This document shows, piece by piece, positions 1 through 12,200 of a DNA stretch of 27,914 bases. Source of the DNA: Lenisia limosa (lineage: Eukaryota; Breviatea); assembly GCA_001655205.1 (NCBI GenBank), contig LPNZ01008366.1, forward strand, positions 1 to 27,914, in the 5' to 3' direction. Below the pieces are notes generated by a model. The model searched no databases. It worked only from the letters and a program-made list of their open reading frames with translations, and was not told where the DNA came from. The number at the start of each line of letters is the position of its first letter. Position 1 is the first letter of the stretch. The position numbers and the translations under genes are program-made.

Positions 1-243
1 AAAGGTCATTTTTGAACGTATATATATACCATATTATATAGTATATGTAAATATACATTTATATATTACATGTATGTATAGTACATATGATATGAAATAA
101 TACATGTACATATAATAAACTATATCATATGATATCCTATCATACAATCTAATATACCATGGTTTATAATGTTGTGCAATTTATTTATAGTACAATTGTG
201 TCGGCGTGTTTTCTTAACACCTCCAAAGGATTTCACAATATAG
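1..243. other. AT-rich sequence, probably intron of the giant gene
   Basis: The first 190 bases are almost pure A/T with many short ATAT/CATATG palindromes and show no coding frame. Coding begins at 244 directly after ...CACAATATAG, a plausible 3' splice site. The frame continues without break into the AAA+ region, while a TAG closes it immediately upstream. The most economical reading is an intron whose 5' splice site is near the window edge or outside it. Confidence 0.55.
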
Positions 244-500
244 GACAAACTCGGCGCGTATATTGAGAACCTTCTGTCTCAGTCTGAATTTATCGACATT
301 CTCAATCCTGCTCCAAGCACAAATGAACTCTTTATAAGGCTGAAGAAGCATTCTGATTTCAAACTTCACCTTGCTGTTACCGAAGACAGTCGGAAGGTCA
401 AGGTACCAAAGTTGAAGACTGGCATTGCAAGCCGGCTGCTTTCAATCAATATTCCCAAACCCAACTCTTTGGAAACGGAAGAGATCCTTACTACTTTTGT
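244..500 (+). other. AAA+ module 1, C-terminal end only
   Basis: The translated stretch contains HSDFKLHLAVTEDS, then ASRLLSINIPKP. It resembles the sensor-1 strand of MoxR/midasin-type AAA+ modules (hydrophobic strand ending in T/N), followed by the 'RF' helix and the next strand. Walker A and B of this module must lie upstream of the window. This is motif-level inference only. Confidence 0.5.
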
Positions 501-3500
501 GAAGTCCAAATGCAATGCTGACAGTGTTGATATCCGAAAATTCTGCAAAAAAATGGTAGTATTCAGTCAAAAAATTGATTCTCTCGATTATGGATCTGAA
601 AAGGGAAAGCCCTGGACTTCTGTCACGTTATCACAGCTCATGATGTGGGTGCGTCTTCACCTCTCGCAACGCTCGTGGTCGGATTGTCTTTGTCCTAGTG
701 ATATGTTTCAAGTATTTGGAGCAAGGTTGACATGTAATGAAAACAGGACAATGGTGACAGAATTGATCCAGCATGAATCGAAACAACATTGCGCAGTGCC
801 AAATGGAATTCAATTGGATGATCAAACCGTCACTATCGGAGGGCAGACGAAGGAACTTAACTGTTCAGATGAGGATCTTGCCTGGCTGACTCTCTTTCCT
901 TGGACCCCTGATCAATTGGCAATTTTGGAGTTTTCCCTCAAACAAATTATCACTGGAGTAGGAAATGCAATTCTACTGACTTCTAGCGCCTCCGAAAGTT
1001 GTGGCAAAAACGTCTTAGCTTGTGCAATTTCATTTCTTCATGGACCTCGGAAGGCATTAGAAGTGAATGTCAACTGCGAGTTCACATCATCCAACTTCAT
1101 TGGTGAGGACTGCATGGACCCAGAGACGCAAGACTCAGTCCATCACCATGCTCCAATGATCCAGTGTTTCAAAGAAGGTGGAATGTCAATTTTGAAGAAC
1201 CTCAATTCGGCACCTCTTCCTGAGGTCCCAAGAGTATTTGACTTCTTTTCGATTGAAAAAACAGCTATGGCTACCTTACATGAAAATTCTGAAACAGAGA
1301 CTAGCTCTAGTCATCCTGAGTTTTTCACTTTGGCAACAATACGCCGTACAAACGACCAATGTGATTTCTCAGATTCATTATACAACAAAGTGTTCACTTA
1401 TCACGTTTCAAGTATTGAGGTTGGAAATGATTCTGTTACAGAAACTCTCAAGTCCTTGGCCAAAATATACAAAATGTCATCTCAGTCCGAAGAAATACTA
1501 CTAAATGCCTCCCTCAAAAGTGTTCCTTTGAACTCTGTCACAAATCTCTTCAAGTCATGGGGGTCTTTGAAGATGACCATGGCTCATCGTGACATTTCTG
1601 ATGAAGATCTGTTGCGTCTTGCTGCAGCCTCAGTGGAACAACCAGGGTGCAATATCTTTAAAAAATTGACTGATAAAACGCCTTGGCAAATCATTGACGG
1701 TTATCTTGACCACCTAATGAAAAAAAACCAAACAGACTATATCATTTCCAAGAGTGTTCCACTTCGATTCCACATGCTCAGGACAATTGCGCTGTCTTTT
1801 CTTACTGGTTTTGGTGTAGTGTATGAAGGTCCTCCAAGTTCGGGCAAAACGTCACTGATCGAATATTTCATTGAGTGTCTGCAAAAGCAACCTGAATACA
1901 ATTACGTCAAGTGCCACAAGATAAACTGCAACAAAAACACTGAGCTAGATGACATTCACGGCAAGCCAAACACTACTGGTAAATTCAATTTGGGCCCCTT
2001 GAGTCATGCTGCAAAGTACGGCCATGTTGTTCTGTTTGATGAAGGTGACCTTCTGCTGAAGCGTTACCAGGAGAGCATCATGATTTACACAAAAAGCAAT
2101 GGTGGTAAAGTCTCGGTGCCTGGAAGCAATGAAGTCATTTTGGTCCATAAGAACTTCCGCATCTTCTTCGCAATCAATGGAAAACACTGCGGGTCTTGTG
2201 GAAGGGAAGTATTGGGAAGTGCTATTGCTTTGAACACCCTCAAATATGACGTACCAGAGTTCAACCAACAGGAATTGGTCGAAATCATCCACCGGCTTGT
2301 GAAGATTTCCCATGAAAATGCCAACGAAATCGCGGCCTTATTTCTGCGTGTTACTGCGCTGAAATTCGGTATTGGAACTCTGAGGGAAATCAAACGAGCA
2401 ATAGTCCGATCTGACAAGACGACGAATAGTATCAAGTCTCATTTGGCATATATTCTCAAAGGAAAGGCCAAGAATGAGAAGCAAGCCGATTGTCTCAATG
2501 GCCTTCTTGCACCTTTGGCAGGAAAAGCCGCTCGGAACGACCAAACCACTCACCACCTTGAACGAATTCAGCAAAGTGAAGGATCTCTTCCGGGGCTGGA
2601 CTGCTCAATCAAGAATGCTCTGTCTTCTGTGGCCAACATGACACCTGCAGTAGAACGTCTCCATCAGGCCGTTGTAAACCATGAGCCGGCACTTGTGGTT
2701 GGCCCCACTAGCTACAAAAAACTTCTGAGGGACTTTGTGTTTCGCACTGATGCTGAAAAGACGGATGTGTTTGAGGTTACCGGAAGTGCAACAGATACGG
2801 TTCAGTACATGATTGGCGGATACACGTTAATGACATACGAACAAACTGTTCATTTGTTCTTGAGCCGTATTAGGTGCCTGCTCTCAATAGTTGATTCAAA
2901 AGCGAAGAAAATCTCTTTGTATGTCGTTGATGAGCTTCAACATCAAGTAGACAAAATGATGAAGGCATCAGCTTCTGACTCTAAATCAAAATGCGACAAG
3001 CCTGGTGAGGAACAAATCGCATCAGTTCTAGAAAAGAATGACCAAAAGGTCCCAAAGTTCAAACCTATCAGTAATGCTTTTGTTGAGGATGAACTGAGTG
3101 GCTATGAATCCTATGAGCTGTCAGAATCAGATAATGATGCCCTGGATCCACTTGAAGAAGATAATGATAAGACTGAAGGATCCACACCTGTTACCAAACC
3201 GTTACATAAAGTTATCTCCAATTGCACACAACTAAGGTCACTGCTCGACAGATTTCACGAAGTAATTGCGACTAGAGACAAAAATGCTACTGAACTCTAT
3301 CTTGTTGATGAACTGGAAATTCTTGTTTCAAAATTGGAGTGTTCGGAAAAGGATTATATTTCACAGAGTCGCCCCCTTGTCATTTGGAAAAATGGCCCTT
3401 TTTTGCAAGCTATGATAGCAAGTTTGACTGCTAAAACCTTGTTTGTGATTAAAAATGCGGACAAATTTCCTGCTAAAGTTGAACGGTTCAATTGCCTCTT

Positions 3501-6296
3501 TGAGCACAATGCAAACTTCATTCCATTTGAAAATACTGAGAATATGCGTTCTATGTTTGTCAGTCCCAATCTTCAGGTTGTACTGGTAGCTGAGACGTTG
3601 AACCAATTCAGTTCAGCACTTCTCTCGCGGTTTTCCGTTATCAAAACTACAATGCTATCCGAAGCTGAGTTGGTAAAAATGATGACCAATATCCTATCAA
3701 GTTCCGATTTTGCACCTGAAAGTTGTCAGAAAATATGCAGTAGTTTCTTGAAGGACTCTATCCAGGGGCAGCCGCATACTTCTCGGTCCGCTGTCCAGTT
3801 CATCAAGGCTGTCAAGGTGCTGGCAGAGAACAAGCCTCTTGCAATTGCTGCCGGACTAGCCTACATCATGGTCGTAAAATTGCCGCCGATTGACTTGGAG
3901 AAGGTGGCAAGAATGTTTGGAGTCCAGAAAGAGGACATTTCCTTTCCACTTCTCGACAATCTGCGTTCCAACAATACTAACCTGGATGGATGGGCGGAAG
4001 TCAATGATAAACATTTCGTCTTAAAGTCAACAGGCCTCAGGATTAAAGTCAAACCAGAAAGCCCTGCATCCCGAGGAGACTCGATGGGGATTACCATTAC
4101 CAATGGTGTTGTGGCTTACATTGAACAAATTGTCCTCTCATATCAAACCGGGGTAAAACTCCTTGTGGAAGGGCCTCCTGGTACAGGAAAATCTGCTGTT
4201 CTGGAGATGTTTTCTCGTTACATTGGAATTCCGTACATTCGTTTTGTTTGTGGAAAAGACACGGTTTTAGACGACCTTGTGGGGCAGTCTATCCCGACAA
4301 TTGTGGACAGTGAATTTAAACTCCTCTTTGTAGAGGGGCCACTAACAACCGCAATCAGTCAAAAGGCAATCATTTGTTTGGACGAGTTCAACAACCTGTC
4401 TGTCAATACCATGGAGCAACTACTCAAGTTTTTCAAAGAGGAAACCTATGTTCTCCCTAATGGGGTAACCATAAACACACAAGACGCATCTATCTACGCC
4501 TTACAAAACGAAGTTTCAATGGGCAGCTTCAGAGTTCGTCTCCCCTCCTCGATTGTGTCTTGTCTGACAAAAACCAAATGTGTTTCGAACATTGACGAGG
4601 ACCTTCTCAAGGGGTTCAACAACTTCCAAAATGTGATACGGAAAGGTCTTCATGAAGACCACGTTATGGGCCTTCTGAAAGCATTTAAAGTCTTGTCTCT
4701 TCACTGTAAAAGAGGTGATATTGGCGTTACCAGCTACCAGGGCAAAGTGGAACTTGATCTTTGCGTAATTGAACATTTAGTCCAACTGCTTTCAGTTCTT
4801 ATTGATTCATCGCAATTGGAGTCTTCTTATATCAGAAGCCTCGTGGCTTTTGACACAATTATTACCTCAAGATTCTCCAATCCTGACGACATTAGCAAGG
4901 TCAAAGAAGTTTTGTCGTTGTATATGCCTGGACCGCCACAGATGGACAAGATGGAGAGCTTGTTCCAAGATAATCTAATTGCACTTAAGATATTTGGCAT
5001 GACACAAATTGGAAATCACTCATATGTTAGTCACAGAAATTCCAAAATGGCTATTGGTTCTTCAAAGTTTCGCAATTATGTTGCAATGAAGTCACATTCG
5101 GCTGTTCTGGAAAAGATATGTTTGATTATTCAAGCTCATTTGACTCCTGTACTCTATGGTCCACCTACTGCTGGAATTACTTTTATGCTGAATCATGTTG
5201 GTTACTTGTTCAATCAGGAAGTTGTCACGGTAACGCTCTCACCATATATCGACATGTCTTCATTAACTGGTTGTCTCAGAATCATCAACCAGGGAAAAGT
5301 AATTGAGAGTATTCGTAGCTGCATCACTTCTGTTCAAAAAGACCTGATCAAGAAATTGCGCGATTGCTTTGGGATTTTGCCAATGGAGAGGTCACACCAA
5401 ATACGATGTGTCTGTGAAGTGGGACAACTTCAACAACATCAGATTGAACAGGTAGAAGAACATGTGAACTCATGGGAAAATATTAAAAATTCCGAGCTAA
5501 ATGCTATTATTGAAGACTTGAAGGGCCTCAGAGAATCGCTTCTTTTGGAAGAAACGGCTCAACAAGGAGGAACAGCAATCCGGTACTTGGAAGGGCCAAT
5601 TGTGAACGCTGTGCTGAATGGTCATATACTGTTGATTCTAGTTGAAGAAGGAACCCCAGATACCACTGTTGACTCTTTAAACTCTTTATTTGAGAAGAAC
5701 CGCACGTTTACAAGCAATGGTCGAGTTCTCTCATATGAATCTGGCATTCACCCACTCTTCCGCCCCATCTTTGCCATCACAACCGGGAGCAGTCAGGTTC
5801 AACTGAGTCCTGCAATGCAAGACAGAACCAACCCAGTTTTGATTCCTTCAATCGATTCTGATCAAGACACCTTTACTGAAATTTTGGAGTGCTCTATGTA
5901 TAGCATCCAAGGTCGAACCTCAATTGTGAAATCCCTTATGACGTTGAATCAGAAGAGCAGTGAAAAGCGCCCATCTCTTGCATTGCTTTCATGTTGCAAG
6001 CACATTACAATGCAGAGCTGCAAGATTAGGAATCCAAAACTCGAACAGATACTTGTAGAGTCTTTCTTGCATCTGTTTGTCACCCCACTTCAAATAGAAG
6101 ACAGAAAAGAAAAAATGACAAAGTTGGTGAAAAAGGAAGTGATGGAAATTTGCAAAACCCTTCATACTCCTGATCGCTCCTTACATCTTACCCTTGATGA
6201 AGTGAAGGATTACACTTCTGAAGGGGAAAAAATGGTTGAAAATGCTAAGATATCTCTTCTTCACTCAATTGCAACATGCATCTTGGAAAACCTGAT
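244..6296 (+). CDS. Giant gene, segment 1: AAA+ module region
   Basis: This uninterrupted 6-kb open segment codes for about 2,000 residues with the tail of one AAA+ module and five further modules. True Walker A motifs are EGPPSSGKTS at 1825-1854 (module 3) and EGPPGTGKSA at 4168-4197 (module 5). Modules 2, 4 and 6 have degenerate P-loops (LTSSASESCGKN, LVVGPTSYKK, LYGPPTAGITF). With the module at the 5' edge the count reaches six, the number found in one chain of midasin, dynein heavy chain and RNF213. The mix of live and dead sites is also typical of those proteins. The segment ends at a 40-nt intron. No ATG start belongs to it within the window. Confidence 0.8.
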
Positions 6297-9200
6297 GTTT
6301 CCAATGGAACAATAAGGCTGCTAATCAATTCTACAGTATTATGTTCATTAATCAATTAATTGATGAGCTTGATGAAAAACAGAAGTCCATAACAGACTAC
6401 TGGAAAGACCAATGCCGTAAACTGAGAAAAGATACGACCACTCCAATTACACTCATGGACAATGAGGCTATCAGGAAACTACTGAAAACTGTGCTTGAAA
6501 CAACTCCCATGGCCAATAAGTTGCAAGTGATTTCTAAATCTTTACAGCAGATCACTGTTATAGCCAAGTCCTTCCTAAACCTGATTGAGGATGCCAAGAC
6601 CAAGAAGCCCAAGTGGATCATTGGGCTCTTGAAGTCATACAACCACTTGAACTTTGTTGTCAATCATCTAATTAAAATTGACCACAAAGGCATACATACA
6701 TTGTGTACAATTCTTGGCACTCCGGAGATAGTCTCCTTAGGAATTCTCAAGAAAAGCCAGATTGCTCATATCATGTCACAAGGAAACGAAGCCTTTAAAG
6801 AGCCAGCATTGGATATCAACTCTAAAAGACAAGTGTTCTACAAAACGTTGCTAGATGTGGACTTTGACGATGAACTTATGGCCAAAATCCATGCTGTCAT
6901 CCGTGCTATTGAATTGCCCATTATCTCCTGTTTTGAGTTCTGTCACTGGCCAGTAAGTCATGCTGAGTCACCGGAGATCAAATCCACCTCAATTGTAAAC
7001 GCCCTCAATAACCTGCAAACTTGTGACTGCATACAAGAGGTAACACAGCGACTTCTTTCGATCTGCAATGGCAATGGCGAGAAACAGCAAGTTTTGGAAA
7101 CAATTGGGGATTCCAATGCATTGTCATGGATGAACAAGTTTGCAAAATCAAGAGTTGAGGACCACTTTAAGGAGGTCATTGAATCCACATTTCCCAATGG
7201 ACGTGTTTCTACACGCAATATTGGCAATTGTTCAAATAATGAGATTTTGCCAACTGTGAGCTTTGATTTCCTCTCACAGGTTGCACTGGTTCTCGCTTTG
7301 CGACTTTCACAAATTAGAAGTGACAGCTTGGTGTTCTTTTGCAACGAACTTGACGAGATTGAAATGTTGGTATGTCAGCTCGCCGAATATCCGTCGATCA
7401 ATGCGCTTATTGTTACGACTGAGGTCATCGTAAATCTCTCGCGATATGAAGAAGAACTTCAACTCACCACGTACACTTCGGAGTCATCAGATTGCAATTG
7501 GTCTGAAACAGTTAAAGCTATTGCCAGTCGGTTTGCAAATTCAAGCCTCACTGAAGGGTCAACAAACGCTTGGGTCCGCAGATCCCGTGCGGTAAACCGA
7601 GAAGAGTCTTGTCAGGTTGCTGCTCTTTGCTATTGTCTTCTCATTAACATTGACCGAAGCAATATTCCTCGTCAAAGAAGGACTATGGCAAATTTGCTTG
7701 ACCGATTTCTTGCGAACAATCAGTGCCAAACACCCAGTCCACGATCTCAAAGGATGTATTCCATTAAGAAAAACGGAGTTGTATTGCATAAAGCAACTCT
7801 TACACTTCTGAATTTGGTTCACATTTTTGCTGATGATAGAATTTCCAAGCATGATTTGCAACGTGAACTTTCGGTAGTCTCAGTTGGCCAAGAGCGCCGG
7901 GATAGCTCAAACTGCCTCACGTCTGGACTTAGTAAAGAGGTGATATACGATCTCTCCCGAGAACATGCCAAATTAGCCCAGTGGCCTGTTTTGGCACAGT
8001 TCCAAAATGGGAACTACATCAAAGACAAGCATGAACTACTCAAGTCTGAGATGTATCTGAATTTCAAGAGGTACTGTGCTACCATAAGGCTACTATGGGA
8101 TATGCCAAATTGTAAGACTCAAGCGGCTGTCCTCAACAGTCGCTTAGTTGTGAGAACAATTTCTACAGTTCTTGCCAAAATCTTTGCCATTCTTGAAAGT
8201 GTCTTTATCAAAACGGATAATAGAGTAGAAGTTCAAAAGAAACTCTTCCTTAAAAATAGGATGGTTTCTTGTGTTCAAGAAGACTCCAAAACTGTGCGTA
8301 TTGTTTCAACATCTTCTGAAGATATGCTCCAACTTTCTGAAATACTTAAGGGCCTCAAATTGGAAGTGACACAGCCTCCAAGTGACTCCGACGATATTCC
8401 ACAGCTTCTGAAAACATTGGTGATGGTCGAGAAGCAACTAAAAACAGACTTCTTTACAGAGAACATTACTGAAGCAGGTATGTCACTGAACGAAGATATC
8501 GAATTGGTTTCAGAGAAGCACCAGCAAATGTTTGCCAAGCCCTCGCTTGAAACACCAGAAGAGCCCAAAATTACGAAACCAGTTCGCAACGACTTCTCAA
8601 TTTCCGAAAGAGACAAGGCCAAGTCAAAGTTGCTCAATGAACTTCTCAAGGATTTAACCGATTTCATCATGAAAATCAGATGCCACTCTAGTTCACAGTA
8701 TCATTCTCTGCTCCACATTGCCCAACGAATGAGGCAACAATTGGTCGAACTGGATCAAAATGGGTTCCCATCGGATATAATACTTAAAAAAGCCAAAACT
8801 GAAATCCAGAAAATGCTTCAATATGAAAGGGAACTCAAATCATCTAAAGGTGCATTCTTAAAACAGCAAAACTTGCTTCAGAGTGGACTAGGAGTTGACA
8901 TTGACCCTCCATGTGAAGCTAGTTTCCCCAATGGTCCTTATCATGATGTTGCAGAAGCCCTCTCCAAAACAACAACGTTTAAACAGCTTTCACACATTGG
9001 TATTTCCGAGGCTTATCAGCAGTCATTCCTGAGGCAGGTTCAAATTTATATCTTAAGGCTTCGAGCTCTTTGTCACGATACTCTCGAAAATATCTTCGAA
9101 ATTGGTCATCTCATTAAGGCACTTATGGCTTTGATTGAAGATAATGGCCTTGTTGAATTAGAGCACCCGCTTAAAGTCTTCGAGCAAGGCGTTTTGGCAA

Positions 9201-12200
9201 CCCAAGAAAACCATTCTGATCTTGACCAAAACTTGCTATCCAATCTATGTGAAGCAGTCATTGAGATTTCAGCCAAGACCAAGCCAGTTTTTCTCTCAGC
9301 ACGAAGTCTTGATCTCATTGCCACCAAGGAGATTGAATTTTCCGCCAGTCTTGCTGACCTGCATCCCCAAGTAATGAACTACTTAGAGAACTTGGAAAAG
9401 ATCGAGGAATTAAAGACAAAACTCCCTACATTTCACGGAGCCCAGTTTTCAGTCCTTGCATGTCTCCATCAAATTGGCCAGTTTGGAATTGAAGCAAAAA
9501 GTCTTGATGTGAGCATCTTCGCTATGTATCTTGACTGTGGTGAGAGTGTCGAGATTCCCTGCCTCAATGAACCCACAAGGAGTCTGTTGAACGAGTATAA
9601 TATAGCACTTCAAAAACCGCTTCTTCAAAAAGCATTAACCCTAACGTCATTGTTCATGAAAGCACTGAATGTTTCTTTGAAATCCTTTGATGAAGGCACA
9701 ATTATGGCAATGTATTCTGATAAATGGCACACGTTAGCCTACCACCAGGCAAGAACTAGGAATACACAAGCGAAATTGGCCGAAGAAAGTCGCAAAAAGC
9801 AAACAGCCAACTTGTCCGAGTTTGCTAGATGTGTCAATCATACATCTAACCTCCTTGAAAACTGTTATGCATATTTTTCTGATAATTCTGAAAGGATCTT
9901 CGATGATCTTAGCAGTCATGAATTAGGTTCTTTTAAGGCTATGTTGAACAAGTTTACGTGCATCAATGTTAGATCCGTTTTTGAAGAATCATCTCTTCCT
10001 CCAGACGCCCTGAAATTACAAAGAAAAGTGACTACAGCTGTTAACTTTTTGAAAGACATGCTGAACCAGCTAACTCACTGGGCAACGGCTCCGCTGCATT
10101 CAGACTGCGATGAAAATTCAGCAAATTGAGTTAACGAGTCTTGTGATTGTATCCGCAACGTATTTTCATCCCTGCCTGATCTAAACAACGCAGAAGCAGA
10201 TGACATTCTACAGAATCTTTCTGTTCTTGTTGAGGAAATACGAAACCATTCATTGGATAGCATAAGTCAACTAGACTTGTGCTGTACACAAATTCTCTTT
10301 TCTCAGGCAATGCTCCTCTTGCAACAATACAAGAGATCTTTCAACACGAAGGATAATGAGTATTTGACAAATCTTCAGGAACTTGCTGAAGCTTGTCAAA
10401 GCACACACCCACTCGAGGTATTTGTTGATGCCAGAGATTGTCAGGCAAGATGGACAGTTCTGAAAAGGAAATCTACGCTGCAACTGGCCAACTTATCTCA
10501 ACATCGAGACGTCCTTCTTATTGATAACGGATTCTCTAAAGAGCTCCATGAAACATGGGAGTTGGTTCAAACAGACAAGGTTCAGCCTGCACCATTAAAC
10601 CACGACAACACAAAAACGGCTGAGTATCTCCTTCTATCTGTCGCTTATGGACGCAGTATTGCCCAGATGATTGGTAATATCCCGCAGTCAAGCAGTATAT
10701 GTGATGTGGCAATATCACCAACTTTGTCAGGCTTTGGTACTAAACTTTTTAAATGCCGTTTTGCCAAAATCGAAGACGCAGAAGCCCCAATGCGCCTGGA
10801 AATGATTGTTGCTGAAGGACTATCAGTTTTGGAGTTTTCCAAGATACCATTCGGAGAACTTATTGAGTCTTTAAATAGTAACTCAGAAAACAAGTTGGAT
10901 TGTATGGTAATTGCTGCTCTGAAGGAACAACTACTTTCCCTTCAACTTGAAGTGGTTATTTGTCAAATAGACCAATCATTAACTGAAAGGATTGGTGACG
11001 GTGATGGATTACTGAAATTAGACATTCTCTCAGTGTTCAAGTACATGAAACACTACCTAATGAAGCTGTCTACTCATGGAATTCAATTTTCAGCACTTCA
11101 TCAAATTGTCAGCGAATTTGTTAAAGATTCCAATGAAGTCTCTTCTTTGGAAGAAGTGGTGTCAATGATGTGCAAATATGAAGGTGCCATCTCACAGCAG
11201 TTCAACTTAGCTCTTGAGAATATTTCGAAGAACAAAGCTAGAAACCAAGCACTACTCAATGAATCTATGAGGGTTATTGAGGAATTGAACGACTGGGTTT
11301 TATCGATAAAAAAGTGTCAAGAATGGAACATGATACTTTACCAATCACTGCGTTACAAATTGGAAGGAACAATTACCAATTTTAAAAAAGATCTCAATTA
11401 CAAGCTTCAAGATGCCACAGAGAAATATCAACTTCGACAAGAAAAGAAGAACAAAGAATACCAAGATAATAATGAAGCTTATGGTGATTGCCTGCAGGGA
11501 TATAAGGAAGATTTGGAGACATATGCCCTTGAAAGTGAATTAAGATATCCCGCTGTCCGAGAAAAACTTGTCAATGTGGCACGTTGTCTCAGAAAGCATG
11601 ATGTTCATATTGCACCTCTATTTAAGACATTAAGTCGAGTCACATTTAGGTTTACATCCTACAATGACTATTCCAACCCTAAAGCAAGCTTCAGATTTTT
11701 TAGAAATAATGAAGAGCTGCAATTCAAATTAGAGAAGCAGTCAACAGGATTCAATTGGACCACAGTCAAATCGAAGTGGTCATCTCTCACCGGTTCAAAA
11801 ACACAATACAATATTAATTTTGTTTTGAATCTTGGTGTTATTGGCTATGAAGTTGCAGAGTCACAAATTAGGCTTTCAATGAGAATTGATGGGTCTGACT
11901 ATGAGATTTATCCAATTCAACTTGATTTGACGAAAAAGTACCATGTTGTTTTCGATAATGATGATAGTATGAAGATGACATATGAGAGTCATGAATTCAT
12001 CTATCAAACAACAGTTGACAGCTTCAACCAAGGACATAACCGCACCACCTCCAATCTTCAGGAACTGTACAGAAAGGTTCAAGCGCTCAAAAAACCACGA
12101 CCTCCCAAAGAAGAGCAGTTTGACTATAACGGGGACCTGACACACATTAAGTACTGCCAAAAACGCCTCCAGAAGTGTACAGAAGATTTCCCCCAAAGTG

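Noticed and set aside
6296-6340. Programmed +1 frameshift at CAA-TAA-G
   Set aside because: The same join is obtained by removing a 40-nt GT-AG intron with a good 3' splice site, and introns of this size are proven nearby, so recoding is unnecessary.
10127-10129. Alternative genetic code with TGA as sense
   Set aside because: Only one TGA interrupts the frames. TGG is used for tryptophan throughout, and TGA appears to end frames elsewhere (13448).
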